Below are positions 32,297 through 46,429 of a stretch of DNA of 64,000 bases, piece by piece. Every line of letters starts with the position of its first letter. Within the stretch, counting starts at the first letter, position 1. This stretch comes from Channallabes apus (taxonomy: Eukaryota; Chordata; Actinopteri; Siluriformes; Clariidae), in NCBI GenBank assembly GCA_030522415.1, contig CM060118.1, positions 23,911,651 to 23,975,650 on the forward strand, given 5' to 3'. The notes beneath the pieces are model-generated. The model was not told where the DNA came from and did not search any database. It saw only the letters and a program-made list of their open reading frames with translations. A program made the translations under genes and the position numbers.

Positions 32297-35200
32297 AAAT
32301 GTAGAACCTGTGCAGAGAAACTGGGTATTTTGATTGTGGATGACACAAAAGACAGAAGAGAGATGAACAATGAATCAATCAATGAGACTTTTGCAAATAT
32401 TCAGGTGAGTGTAAGAGTTTCCATGCATACCCCTTCAAAACAAATTAAAAGCAAAAGTACTCTTCTTTCTTCAGGGAGGTGTACCAGTAAGACGCAAACT
32501 ATTTTAATTCAAACTTCTCATTTGAGTTGAACAATATTGTTATGGATCAGCTTTTTAAAATTATAATACAGTTGTCATTAATGTGATTAATGCCTCTGAG
32601 ACAGTCAGTTTTAGTTACTCTGGCATCTCATGATATTTCTAGCTTATACCTTGGGGTCAGGATTATTATCAGTTAGAAGTAAACAGAATGCAGCAGTGAT
32701 TCCTCACCCTTAACTTGCATTGTGATAGTAAACAGGAACCCATATTAAAAGACTTTTTACTTATACATTCTTGTACATTCCTTTATATATTACAGCAGCA
32801 CCTCAAGTTCAAAGTTCAAGTTCAAAGGCTTTTATTGTCATTTCAACCATATACAGTTAGTGCACAGTGAAACGAAACAACGTTCCTCCAGGACCAAGGT
32901 GCTACATGCAACATAAATTTCAACATAACTTAACAGAAACACTAAACTAGCTAACTAAAGAGGCCTAGTTAGCTGGCTAGCAGAGACAAGACAGATAGAC
33001 CTAACATAAATGACAACATAAATGTACAAAAAATAACTAGCTAAGTAAGACATGAGCAAACAAGAGCAACAACAAAGTGACAGTGCAGCGAACACGACAT
33101 AACATAACAGAATACTATGGTGTTGAGGTAGTGAAAAACTGTAAACATTCCTTAATCATAGCAGCAAGAATTGAGGAATTAGTGCAAAAAGTAGTCCAGT
33201 AATGATTATTGTGCAAAAGAGATAAACAGTGAAGCATTTACAGGTTGGTGTGTACGATAGTTTTGTAGTGTAGGTCAGTGTGTCTGCGCTTGTGTTGATT
33301 TGTCAGTCCAGTCCCAATATATTGAGGTAGTTGAGTTAAGCTGAGTGCGTGCGTGCGTGTGTGCGCGTGTATCAGTCTAGTCCCTTTTTGTTGAGGAGAC
33401 GGATGGCTTGTGGAAAAATGCTGTTGCACAGTCTGGATGTGTGTGCCCGAATGCTTCGGGACCTTTTTCCAGATGGCAGGAGTGTGAAGAGTGTGTGAGA
33501 GGGGTGTGTCCGATCAGCCACAATGCTTGTGGCTTTACGGATTCAGCGTGTGGTGTAAATGTCTTCAATAGAGGGGAGAGAGACCCCGATGATCTTCTCT
33601 GCTGTTCTCACTATCCGCTGTAGGGTCTGATATGGTCCGATATCGGTCCGATATGGCACAATTCCCAAACCAGACAGTGATGCAGCCGCTCAAGATGCTC
33701 TCTATAGAAGGTGGTAAGGATCTGTGGTGGAAGCTGGGCCTTCCTCAGTCTTCTCAGAAAGAAGAGACGTTGTTGGGCTTTCTTGTGTAGGGTGACCAGC
33801 TGAGGTCCTTCTCCAGGTGGACGCCCAGGAATTTGGTGCTTTCGACGATCTCCACAGAGGAGCCGTTGATGCTCAGCGGAGAATGGTCACCTCGTGTCCT
33901 CCTAAAGTCAACAACCATCTCCTTTGTCTTGTCAACATTCAGAGACAGGTTGTTGTCTTTACACCAGTCCGTTAGCCTCTGCACTTCCTCTCTGTAGCCT
34001 GACTCATCGTTCTTGCTAATGAGACCCACCACGGTCGTGTCATCAGCGAACTTAATGATGTGATTCGAACTGTGTGTTGCTACACAGTCGTGAGTCAGCA
34101 GTGTGAACAGCAGTGGACTGAGCACACAGCCTTGTGGGGCCCCAGTGCTCAGTGTGGTGGTGCTGGAGGTGAAGTTCCCGATCCGTACTGACTGAGGCCT
34201 TCCGGTCAGAAAGTCCAGGATCCAGTTGCAGAGACAGGTGTTCAGGCCCAACTGGCTCAGCTTCCCGATCAGTTGTTGGGGGATGATAGTGTTGAATGCT
34301 GAGCTGAAATCTGTGTACAGCATTCGAACGTATGTGTCCTTCTTGTCCAAGTGTGTGAGGGCAAGATGGAGTGTAGTGGAGATGGCGTCGTCCGTTGAGC
34401 GGTTAGGACGGTACGCAAATTTCAGTGGGTCCAGTGAAGGGTCCAGTGGGGCAGCAGGGTCTTGATGTGTCTCATGACAAGCCGCTCGAAGCATTTCATG
34501 ATGGTGGGTGTAAGTGCAACGGGACGGTAGTCATTGAGACAGGACACAGTAGACTTCTTGGGCACAGGGACGATGGTGGTGGCTTTGAAGCATGTGGGAA
34601 CGACGGCGCTGCTCAGAGAGATGTTGAAGATGTCGGTGAGAACATCTGCCAGCTGTTCAGCACATTCTCTGAGCACGTGGCATTACGTGGGTTGACTCTG
34701 CGTAGAGTTTTCCTCACCTCAGCTGTAGTAAGACACAGCACCTGGTCGTTCGGAGGAGGGGTGGACTTCCTCGCCGCCACGTCGTTCTGCGTGTCGACCC
34801 GAGCGTAGAAGTTGTTCAGTGCATCTGGGAGGGAGCCGTCACCATCACAGGCAGGTGATGTCGTCCTTTAGTTCGTGATGGCTTGTAAGCCCTGCCACAT
34901 GCGCCGTGTGTCGCCGCTGTCCGTGAAGTGGTTGTGGATTCTCTGGGCGTATGCGCGCTTCGCCTCTCTGATGGCCCGAGAAAGTTCGGCCCTTGCTCTT
35001 CTAAGCGCCACCTTGTCTCCCGCTTTGAAGGCAGAGTCTCGGGTCCTCAGAAGCGCACGCACTTCCGCAATAATCCATGGTTTCTGGTTGGGTCGTGAGA
35101 TGATGTTCTTGGAGACAGTAACGTCATCGGTGCACTTGTTGATGTAGCTGGTCACTAATGACGTGTACTCCTCCAAGTCAGTGAAGTCGCCGTAAGTTGC

Positions 35201-38200
35201 AGCCTCCCTAAGCATGTTCCAGTCAGTGCTCTTGAAACAGTCCTGAAGAGCAGAGATGGCTCCTGCTGGCCAGGTTTTCACCTGCTTCAGAACCGGTTCT
35301 GAACGCCTGACGAGTGGTCTGTATGCTGGAATTAGCATAACAGAGATGTGGTCTGAGTAGCCGAGGTGGGGGCGGGGCTCTGCCCGATATGCGCCGGGGA
35401 TGTTTGTGTGAACAAGATCCAGCGTTTTATCCCCTCTCGTTGCAAAGTCCACATATTGATGGAATCTAGGAAGCACTGACTTGAGATTTGCATGGTTGAA
35501 ATCTCCAGCAACAATAAACAGTCCATCCGGTTGTGTATTTTGTAGTTCACTGATCTTTGTATACAGTTCCCATAGCGCTTCCTTAGCATTAGCACTAGGT
35601 GGAATGTACACTCCGATAATGAAAACAGTGGTGAATTCCCGTGGTAAATAAAAAGCTCTGCATCTAACAGTCACAAACTCCACCAGCGATGAGCAATAAC
35701 TAGAAACTAGCGCAGAGTTCTTGCACCATTTCGCGTTGATGTAAACACACAAGCCGCCACCGCGAGTCTTACCGCACAGAGCTGCATTTCTGTTGGCATG
35801 AAACGAGGCTAGCCCGTCTAGCTGAATAGCGGCGTCCGGTACTCTGTCGCTGAGCCATGTCACCTCATGCATACCTACAATATAGTATGTCATTGATATG
35901 AGCTATGATATCATCAGGTGGAGCAGTGGGTGAGGAAGACCTCATCTGATCTCAGGCATGATACAGTGCATCTAGGAGGTGCTGACAATATTACTGAACT
36001 CCGTTTAAGGAAAAAAACTAAGAATAAAGCAGCAAAATCGACTTACCTAAGCAGCATTCATGTGGTAAGGAAATGAAAGCATGTTTATTTTATACTTACA
36101 GTATAGTTACAATTAAATTGATCATCATTGCTTTTATCATACAGGCTCCTGTGGACTATGGAAAATTCTTAGAGGCAGCCACAAATGGAGACCTCAAAGT
36201 AGTTGATAAGTTCTTACAAGATGGAGGAGACCCAAACACAGCTGATGAGGTATTTCTGATGTCCATTACACTTACATTTAGGCAATAATACCTACCAAAA
36301 ACATCACTTTTTCAGTTCAGAAAATCAGCACTTCATAGAGCTGCCTTTGAGGGACATGTTAAAATTGTGGAGAGGTTACTGGATAAAGGACCAAACATTG
36401 ACTTCCAAGACCGGGTGAGACGATTTGATTCAGTGCTCACTTGACTATTATTTCATTAATGGCAACGTCTTGAATTCTATGTTCTGGTTATTCTCCTCAG
36501 TTGGAGTGTACAGCTATGCACTGGGCCAGCAGGGGCAGAAGTCTAGATGCTCTTAAACTCCTGCAGAGCCGTGGCGCTGACTTAAATGTCAAAGACAAAG
36601 TAAAAGACCTTGAGATGTCTGGCTGTACAGCTAAAGGTTTGTGGACCCCAGCCCGTCTTGCCATAGGTTTTTCCTCAAAGCATGGGTTAGATGGTCAGGA
36701 GTCCACAGACCTTTAGCCATATTGTGTGGAAATTAGGGCTGCACGATATATCGAAAAAATATCGTTATCGCAATAATGGCATGCACGATAACCATATCAC
36801 AAAGAGTTGCGATAAATACTTTATTTGCCAAGCATTTGTGTGTCCAAATTTGACCAATCAGATGGGCCCTTACTATGTTTATACCCGCTTATATCTTATA
36901 TGTATATTATTCATATCTTTATACTTCATTCTGTCACGAACTAAGCCCGGATGATCAGAAGACTTAGCGATTAGCCGTTAGCCCTTTGTAGCATGGACGG
37001 TAAACCCAAACGCGGAAGCAAGTGAGTAGGCAGGATAACCACGCGAATTAGTCTAAGGACTCTCACAGAAGGGGAGCAAGGGAAAAACACACATTTAACC
37101 CGCGTCCTATAAACACACACTCGAATCAGAAAGTAAACAATCTGAACCGACATGGCGAACTCAGTGACTAAGCTGTATGCAATGCTTTGTTTACTCCTCT
37201 TATACTTCCGGGTTCGCGCCCGCATTACCTCCTGGTCCTAGTGCCGGTCGCGGAGCGAGTGCGTGCGTGTGTGTATGCGGCGCCGTATAGGGCTTAAATC
37301 AAACTTCACTCATGCACACACATATGAAACACTCACACATACATACATACATACTACTGACTGCTCACACAACTACATATGAAATGCGCACTCACACACA
37401 CATACATACTTTCCGCGCGCGCACATACATACATACTTTGCGCACTCACACACACATACATACTCTCCGCGCACGCACATACACCTATGAGATTCTCAGT
37501 GTAACCGGAAGGCGTTTCAGTGTAGACGGACTTTTCGCTTCATTCTCCCTGAATGGTAGTACTGGTTTGTAAACAGCCTGCTGTTGGACAGTTTAGAAGA
37601 CGGAGTAGGACAGTATAATGATCATCACTGCTCAATCACAAGGCTTATTCAGAACTGTCCACATAATGTCTCAATATTGTAGCGGCAGAAAACGCAGGTG
37701 TGGCTAATATGAAAATTACTGTTTTGTGAAATGTTTCCTCGCCTTCGCGAGGAATAACTAACTCATCGGAATCCCACGGGACTCTGAAGCGGAAATTCAA
37801 ACATTGTTCCGACCCTCCACTTTTGTTGTGATAAATAAATCACTCGTTGTCTTCTAAACTGTCCATTAACGGTCTATTTAAGAAACGCTACTACTAATCA
37901 GGGAGAAATAAGTTCATACTGTATACATTGAAATTACTTCTCCCTACACCCTACTCCCTGCGCAGGAAATGTCTGATAAGGGAACTTCCTTCTACAAAAT
38001 TCCACCATTCAGAACACCAAGCAACGTCACTTCCTCCTAGCGTTACCATGGTAACATAAGCACCTCGGATACCTGTCGCTGCTGCTGTGGACATTTGATG
38101 CTACGGGCATTAAATATAGAATATTTATTGAAACAAAAACTGATACCATTAAAAATATATAACGTATTATTTATGTATTTATTTTTACAGATTACTAGCC

Positions 38201-40759
38201 TATATAATACTAAGGGTTTCTTAATTAAATTAAAATGCTGGGGGGATATGTATGTGCGTGCGCGGAGAGTATGTATGTGTGTGAGTGCGCATTTCATATG
38301 TAGTTGTGTGAGCAGTTAGTAGTATATATGTATGTGTGAGTGTTTCATATGTGTGTGCATGAGCGAAGTTTGATTTAAGCCCTATACGGCGCCTCATATG
38401 TGTGTGACAAATAGTATTTTTTAAATTTCATTTTTGTTTAATAATTTTTATTAAAAAAAAAACAATCAGGCAAGCCAAAGAGAATATTTAGTTTAAAAGA
38501 TGCTCTTGCTTTAAGACACTATTGATGAGTGTATGGTTACATGTAAATAAAAAGTAATGTTTGAAAGTAATTCATATTGTGTTGGCAGGTTTATAGTAAC
38601 AGCAAACCAGAAGTCAGAATATCTGCTGAGGGTTTTAAGTCATTCATAGTGTTTTGAAGTCTAAATATTTGCAACTTCCTTGACATATAGTTTCTTTTTA
38701 GCCTGAATTAGATTTAATTACATCAGACGGATATCTATTACCTGTTTATTTTAGTATGATCATTACATATAAATAAATAATAAGAAAATAGGCAATAATA
38801 ATTAAATGCATTTCTCTAGGGAAATGTTATATCGCAAGAAATATAGTTATCGCAGTATTCAACAACAATATCGCATATCGCATATTTTCCTAATATCGTG
38901 CAGCCCTAGTGGAAATGAATAATTCTTAAGATTACAGTAAATTCTTTACATATCAATGCATGTTTTCTGGTGCCCACAGCTTCTGAGCACTCCTTTACAT
39001 GTGGCTACTAGAACAGGCAACTCAGAAATTGTCGAGCATCTTCTATCAAGTGGTGCCCAGATTAATGCCACGGATCGGGTATGAACTAGAAGGTTTTCAG
39101 CAAATAGATTTTTTTAAGTAAAAGTAAAAGTAAAAAGTAAAAACATGTATTTAATTCCACCATTAACATTACTTACTTTTCAAAGGAAGGTGATACTGCG
39201 TTGCATGATGCTGTCAGACTGAACCAATACAAAATTGTCAAGTCATTACTACTGGCAGGAGCAGACATGAAGATTAAAAATGCTGTAAGTATTGTTCTTA
39301 CTGTGCAGGGAAACAAATGTGTTCTTGTCTTATACAAGGGGTGTTCAGGTCAAACTAGGACTTCTGACTGTTCACAATAACAGAACACAGTTATGAGAAA
39401 TATTCCCTTATTTTTCTACGTAATTTACTGCTAGACTAATGCACTTATAAGCAGTTGACTAGTGCTTGGATACCATCAAGATTTCTCAGTATGCCAGAGC
39501 CATGATCAGACATCCTGCTTCATGTTTGAAATGCTGGCCTCTCAGGAACTCCTTTAATTGCTCAGACATGTGGAAATCTCTTGGAGCAAGGTCAAGACTG
39601 TGCAAGGGTTGTGGCAATAACTCCCAGCTGGGTTCCTGTAATGTGCAAGTGGTGTTCATGATGAATGAGTGTGTGAACAGTTCCAAGTTGGCGACAAGTC
39701 ATTCAATTTCCAAGGATCTGGCATTCCACCCACTGAAGAGTGCAGTGAGCTCAGAGTCGCCTTTTTTTAAATGTTGCTCCATTCAAATGGTTTACTGCGA
39801 CTGAGAGCCTCATCAGTGCTTGTAGTCCTCTGCAAATAATAATGAGTTTTTTGCCTTCATTTACAAGAAATTTCTTCACAAGTCCCAGTTTGACATGAAT
39901 GTCCCTTGTATTAATAAATAAATTTGAGATACACCATATAACCAAAAGTATTTGGACAACCGACCAGCATACTAATATGTGGGTGCTTCTTAAACTGCTG
40001 CCACAAAGTTGGAGTACACAATTTTTCAGAATGTCTTTGTATGCTGTAACATTACAATTTCCCTTTACTGGAATTAAGGGGGTGGCACGGTGGCTTAGTG
40101 GCTAGCACTGTCGCCTTGCACCTCCAGGTTCCGGGTTTGATTCTTTCCTCAGTCATGGAGTTTGCATGTTCTCACCCGTGCTTGGTGGATTTCCTCCAGA
40201 TGCTCTGGTTTCCTCCTACAGTCCAAAGACATGCAGATTAGGCTAATTGGCTTTGCCCGTATTGTGTGAATGAGCTTCTGTGTGTGCCCTGTGATGGATT
40301 GGCGCCCCATTCAGGATGTACCTTTTATACAGGATAAGTAGTACAGTATATAGAAGATCTTAAGTGGGCTGCATAGAGCCCTCTAACCAGAATGGACACC
40401 TGTCAATGAACTAGAACACAGAGTACACTACAGTACACTTTCTTACCTGACATCAGTAACTGACCTCATTAATTCTCTTGTGTATAAATAGGCAAATCTC
40501 CACATTCGCAGTCCAAGGACTAGTGCAAAGCCTTGCCAAAACATTGAGGGTTATTATAACAGAAAATTGGGCACTATAATGAGATATTTGACAAGTATAC
40601 GTGTGTGTGTGAAGGTCATGTGTCTAAACTTTTGGCCATATAGTGTTTATTAGAGCAAAAATCCATGTTTCTCAGGAGGGTGTTACAGCAAAGGAGCAGG
40701 TGAAGATGTGGCAGTGTGACACTAAGGAGATGTTTGATGAACTGAAACAGATGAAATAG
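32297..40759 (+). CDS. ANKRD2: ANKRD2, muscle ankyrin repeat protein (first exon not found)
   Basis: ANKRD2 is a stretch-responsive protein of striated muscle that shuttles between the sarcomeric I-band (titin N2A) and the nucleus. Exons found: 32297–32404, 35918–36064, 36145–36249, 36316–36414, 36501–36599, 38980–39078, 39186–39284, 40676–40759 (279 codons with stop). All junctions are phase 0. The second listed exon gives [19 protein letters not shown] and [11 protein letters not shown], like the ANKRD2 linker. Ankyrin repeats follow: [97 protein letters not shown]. Four exons are exactly 99 bp, one 33-residue repeat each. [13 protein letters not shown] and LLSTPLHVA favour ANKRD2 over ANKRD1. 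The start codon exon is missing, perhaps short and in the repeat-rich upstream region. Confidence 0.92.
32803..35885 (-). mobile_element. 5'-truncated L2-like non-LTR retrotransposon (LINE)
   Basis: Minus-strand order is endonuclease, reverse transcriptase, 3' UTR. The 3' tail (32803–32880) has short 'ttgaacttgaactttgaac' repeats instead of poly(A), as in CR1/L2-clade elements. The coding part is broken (see next entry). It sits in the ANKRD2 intron between 32404 and 35918, antisense to the gene. Its 5' end stops only about 30–50 bp before the exon 35918 acceptor. Confidence 0.85.
33754..35893 (-). pseudogene. LINE ORF2 remnant: AP-endonuclease and reverse transcriptase
   Basis: Endonuclease part (35893–34868): [34 protein letters not shown] and [12 protein letters not shown], the usual apurinic-type endonuclease motifs. 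It ends at a stop (TAA) after QGLQAITN. After a gap, DYRPVALTP (34676–34422, another frame) and then [24 protein letters not shown] and FADDTTVV (34494–33754) give the reverse transcriptase fingers and palm, with the catalytic FADD. At least one stop and one frameshift separate these parts, so the element is inactive. Confidence 0.88.
36734..38908. mobile_element. hAT element with TAGGGCTGCACGATAT ends and perfect 8-bp target duplication
   Basis: Ends TAGGGCTGCACGATAT (36734) and ATATCGTGCAGCCCTA (38908). GTGGAAAT is repeated exactly at 36726–36733 and 38909–38916. 'atatcg' and 'cgataa' units are repeated inside both ends. It lies in the ANKRD2 intron between 36599 and 38980, and its right end is 71 bp before the exon. 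It contains a second, long-inverted-repeat element. Confidence 0.93.
37278..38393. mobile_element. Element with long inverted termini (about 150–200 bp) nested in the hAT
   Basis: GGCGCCGTATAGGGCTTAAA (37278 on) is matched by its inverse ending at about 38393. Similarity continues through 'caaacttc…ctcatgcacacacatatg', 'acacaactacatatgaaatg' and 'cgcactcacacacacataca', interrupted by AC/CATA microsatellite growth. The middle (37500–38230) is not coding. The target duplication is unclear. It may be a foldback or MULE-like element. Confidence 0.7.
39320..39900 (-). pseudogene. Degenerate mariner transposase in the last ANKRD2 intron
   Basis: On the minus strand [20 protein letters not shown] resembles the mariner C-terminal signature (SPDLAPsDFHLF then LK). 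'ggggtgttcaggtcaaactagg' may be one terminus. Shifts and stops make it inactive. Confidence 0.65.
39930..40646. repeat. 'ACACTATATGGCCAAAAGTA'-type element split by a SINE
   Basis: Left end 'acaccatataaccaaaagtatttgg', right end 'ctaaacttttggccatatagtgt'; these are inverted to each other. A DANA-like SINE (40078–40361) lies inside. The SINE arrived after the element. The whole lies in the last ANKRD2 intron, only 29 bp before the last exon. Confidence 0.75.
40078..40361 (+). repeat. DANA-like tRNA-derived SINE
   Basis: Head 'ggtggcacggtggcttagtgg' with A-box-like 'tggcttagtggctagcactg' and B-box-like 'gggtttgattctt', then 'catggagtttgcatgttctc', 'cctacagtccaaagacatgc' and a tail 'ggataagtagtacagta'. 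The sense strand is plus. Confidence 0.8.
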
Positions 40760-40850
40760 TATGACCTGGCTTGAAGGTCGCATTTCATAAAGTACAGCTG
40801 ATGTCACTGATGTTTTTACATGGAAAGATTTATACTCTCTTCTTTACTTA

Positions 40851-40856
40851 ATTAAA
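40851..40856 (+). terminator. Candidate poly(A) signal ATTAAA of ANKRD2
   Basis: A common variant hexamer 92 bases after the ANKRD2 stop. No AATAAA lies closer. Confidence 0.4.
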
Positions 40857-40859
40857 ATT

Positions 40860-43380
40860 ATTGACTGATTTATATCTGCAGAGTACACATGGGTTTGTAT
40901 AGAAATCCTTGTATTGCTGGTCAGTTTGAGTTTTATCTGGCCCAAAGACATACAGCACAGGTAGGGATACAATAGCCTGTTTTAGATGTATATAAATAAT
41001 TTACATTATAGTAGCTTACTAAATATTTATTTTAAAAAATATATATTTAAATCATTTCCAGCGAGTCCACATTATTGTTTAGAACTTTGTTATTTTTAGA
41101 TTAAACAGTAGTTGACATTATTAACAATTTATCATCTCTTGATAATTTATATGGTGCCTTATGCATGCAAAAGTCATGTTAACTAAATTATAGCACAAGT
41201 GCTCCAGCCTTCTTTTTATGAATACAGGATATATTCTAGGGACACAAAGAAAGCAGGGTTAGGATTTCTGATTTATCCCTGCGTTAACAGTAGGCTTTGT
41301 GAAGTGGCATTAGTGCATAGTTTCCGGTTACTATCAGGGGTTACCCTTTTAAATGTCCTGTGAAATGGATATACTGTACCCTTGACAGTCACATGGACCA
41401 CCAATATCACACTTTGTACAACTGTAATTAAAACTTACAGAATGATACCTGTTGCTTCATCATCCTTAAACACCACACATATGATAGGGTGCCAATTAAC
41501 CAGAGACAAAGTGTGCAAATCAATATGTCGGATGGTTTGTATGTATTTTCACACATACTGTACACACAATGGAGGTTTTGTTAGAGTGGAAATTTCTGTA
41601 TGTCACTGCTTACATGTGACCTCTACGTTTCTGGCACATTGTTTTCTACTGCCATTTGTTCAAGCATTTAAGCAAGCTTTAAGCCAGCTAGTGTAGTTTT
41701 TTCTATTTTGCAAACTTCATGAACGGGTTTGCTAACATTCATAATTTTGAATAATAAATAATGTTACACATCTTTTGCATTGTAAATACATGTTCCTTTA
41801 CATTAAAATATGAAATAATAACTGTAAAAGTAATGTCTTTAACAAATGTAGGCCTACTGTAAAGTTTCCTGATTCTGTATGCTAAATGCCATAATGACCA
41901 CTAGAGGGCGGTATTTTGTGAAATAAACCTCAGTGTTGTATGAAATTATGATCTCTCCATACATTATAAGCTTACACTTCTAGACTAGCAATAGGTGAAA
42001 TATAGCTGTTGTAATAGAGAAAGTTTCTATTTGGTCATTGCAGAAACAAATGAGCCGTATGTCTGTTGTAAATTTGTAAATGGTGGCATTGATATTTCTG
42101 TTCACACAGAGTAAATCAGGAAAGGGGGAACAAAACTTCATCTTTTTTCACCTCATCTTTTTTATTCCTGTTATAAAGATGTTTTTTTTTCATTAAATGA
42201 AAACAGATTTTCTGCTTTTTTCCTTCTTTCTGAACCTTTCAATTAAATACTGAAATTATGAGGACAGGATACAGTATATAAAGTAATAATTAAAGTTCAT
42301 TTTGTACATTGCTCACACCCAAATAAATCAAACAAAAATCAAAAATGTCATTCTGTTGCTATATCTTAAACTATTTTTACCAGCTGTATAGTTTGTAGTT
42401 AACGTTTAGGCATCTATTGTATTAGTGTAATTCCATAACAATATTAATACTTTAACAAAAGTGTAGTTTCCACATGGGCTGAGAAGAAAGTTTCCCTTCC
42501 TGTTTTTTAAATCTTGTCTTTGTTCCTCCCCTTTCTCACTGGCAAGCTGTTTTCTCAATATCTGTTTACTCTACCTGTATGATAAAAACATAATTATTAC
42601 ACAAACTGGGTGATAAGCAGAATATTTCACTGACATACAGATTAAGGACTAAATCCACACTTATGTTAGATCTTAGAAGATATACACTGTTACTAGATGG
42701 ATGCTATTATAGTGACGATAAAGAGGCATAATTCCTGGTCCCCCTCACACCATTCTGAATAAAAATGTTCAGATACTGTACATGCTTTTACAGTGCAGTT
42801 ACAATAATCACAGGCAGTACAGCCTGACTACATATTTCTGGTCATACAGGTCATTGAGAAAATACTACACAAAGTGCATGAAGTGAAATGATACACACTG
42901 GTGAGGATCGTTCACATTTGGGATCTCCAAATTCAGGAGGATCACCTGAGTAGACTTTTCATTGTCTACACTGCCTGATTTCAATTAAAAGCAATTCATT
43001 AGCTTTGTACTTAAGATACGTCCACCACGTATATAGACTTCTGATTATCTCAAACATCAATACTGGATATACAATGTTGTTTCTCATGAGGTATATACAA
43101 ATCCATATTTTGCTGTACATTTAAATGAATTTATATTTAAGACAAATAATTTTTAACCCCAAAAAAGTGCTTGAAACAGCATTTAAATAAACACTGTCAT
43201 AAAATAAATAGATAAATAATGAGGAAGGTGCACAATCATAGTCTCACAAAGGCAAATAAAGTCACTGTTACACACAAACTTCTCATACAGAACACTCAGT
43301 AGCCCCATGGTGTTGATGGCGACTTTGGTTTCTTCATATCTAAGATGAAACAGTTCACATTGATGCAGCAATAACCTTGC
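40860..43380. other. Intergenic DNA between ANKRD2 and MORN4
   Basis: AT-rich, with no recognised exon on either strand and few identifiable repeats. One CTCF-like motif at 41898. ANKRD2 and MORN4 are convergent, so part may be 3' UTR. Confidence 0.45.
41898..41911 (+). promoter_or_regulatory. CTCF-like motif (CCACTAGAGGGCGG)
   Basis: The same core as at 31177, on the same strand, 1.1 kb after the ANKRD2 stop codon. Confidence 0.45.
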
Positions 43381-43385
43381 CCAGT

Positions 43386-43391
43386 TTTATT
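43386..43391 (-). terminator. Poly(A) signal of MORN4
   Basis: TTTATT on plus, AATAAA on the minus strand, about 230 bases past the MORN4 stop. Confidence 0.55.
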
Positions 43392-43622
43392 CGACACATT
43401 TTAAGCTAGAGGCATTGGAGGCAGAATAGCATGGGGGAAAAAAAGAGATAGAGGGACAGGCAACCCTGTTATCCATTCCTGAGGGTCTGCTGTAAGTGAA
43501 AGAGAGCTCTATGCAGAGATCCTGAATTCGTTTCACTCTTTGCCTCTGCAGTAGGAGTAGGAGTTTGGGAAGCTGATCTGTGAGTAGCAGCATGGTTGTT
43601 TATCAGATCATTAGTGCGTTGA

Positions 43623-45264
<1,642 letters not shown>

Positions 45265-45539
45265 TTAAAACAATACACAGCATTATTAAAGGATTATTAT
45301 ATCTTAAACGTTTATGTGTCTTTTACACCATATGAGCATTTTAACGATGTAAACCAGACGGCTTGTTCTTTACAAGGAGGAGAGAATTTTAAACAGGAGC
45401 ATATGGTTGAATGAAGACACCAAACGCTGTCTCGACGGTGAGGTAACCGTGGCACCATTTTTACAGTATTAATGTTTTTTTATGTAGACAGAATAAAAGG
45501 AAAATAATAAAAACGAATTAGAAGGTAAACCGTCAGTGT

Positions 45540-45965
45540 TGCCAGCGTCTATAGCGCGCGCGCACAGCAGGCTAGAGAAGGAGAAGACTTGAGGCTAGCC
45601 CTGACACCGCGCCGCTCTGTCTGCTCGAAATAAAAACGCGGTTACCTGCAAAATATCCCTGTTGTCGCAAAAGCATTAAAACTCCTTTTGAAAATGTGTG
45701 ATTCAATCGGTATACTGAGGGGGGGGGGGACAAAAGCAAACAGCGGTATCGAGCTCTCTGCGGTAGCGTTCAGTCTAGCACGCTTCTCGTCTCGCGCACT
45801 TCTCTTCTGGCAACGCAGCCTGCACCGCGCACTCGCTAAAGATCGGCCCGTTTTATTGAACGCTTTTCTTGGCTATGCATTCAAACCGCATGCTGATTGG
45901 CTGGCTGCGGAAATTACCGGAACGCCGTTAACCGTTACTCGGTGGAGTGCTCGTGTGTCTGGGAA
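45540..45965 (-). promoter_or_regulatory. CpG-rich MORN4 promoter region with a 5' UTR exon
   Basis: CG density rises sharply from 45540 to 45960. A minus-strand donor TTTTGCAG|GTAACC at 45647/45646 suits a non-coding first exon. CCAAT boxes occur as ATTGG at about 45896 and CCAAT at about 46000. A poly-G run lies at 45719–45729. Confidence 0.6.
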
Positions 45966-46429
45966 TGGGATTGTAGAGTCGTTTCTGGGAAGCGGTTTAA
46001 ACCAATAACGCGCGATGTAAGCTATTCTCTAAATACAAATATAAACGCCACACGCTGCTTTTAAGTGATCACAAGAAACCTGTTCACCTGTTCACTGAGA
46101 CACTGAAAATGAGCCAGACAAACACATGTCAGTGCCTATATTGGTTAATTTAACGTCCCAAGTTGAAAAATATATAATGTTCAGTCATTACAAATTTGAG
46201 TGAACACTTCAGGTTGTGCTGTGTTAGACATTTTTATCAGATGGACATGCACATACTGTATTACTGATCTGCTGAAAAATCGAGCTGTCCATTTACCAAA
46301 ACACAGGCCAAGCTCGTCAAACTGGTAGACCGTGATTTCCAGCCATTAAGTCACTTTCCAACCTTCATTCTTCCTTGACCAAATGGATTAATAGATGTTA
46401 GAGTTTGGGAGCACCGTTTCTCAAAGGTC
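45966..46429. other. Gene-free DNA upstream of MORN4
   Basis: No coding or repeat family recognised apart from the promoter edge. Confidence 0.4.

Noticed and set aside
45688..46008. 106-codon plus-strand frame opposite MORN4
   Set aside because: It lies in the CpG-rich promoter, where stops are rare by composition. No domain, and no splice or poly(A) context.
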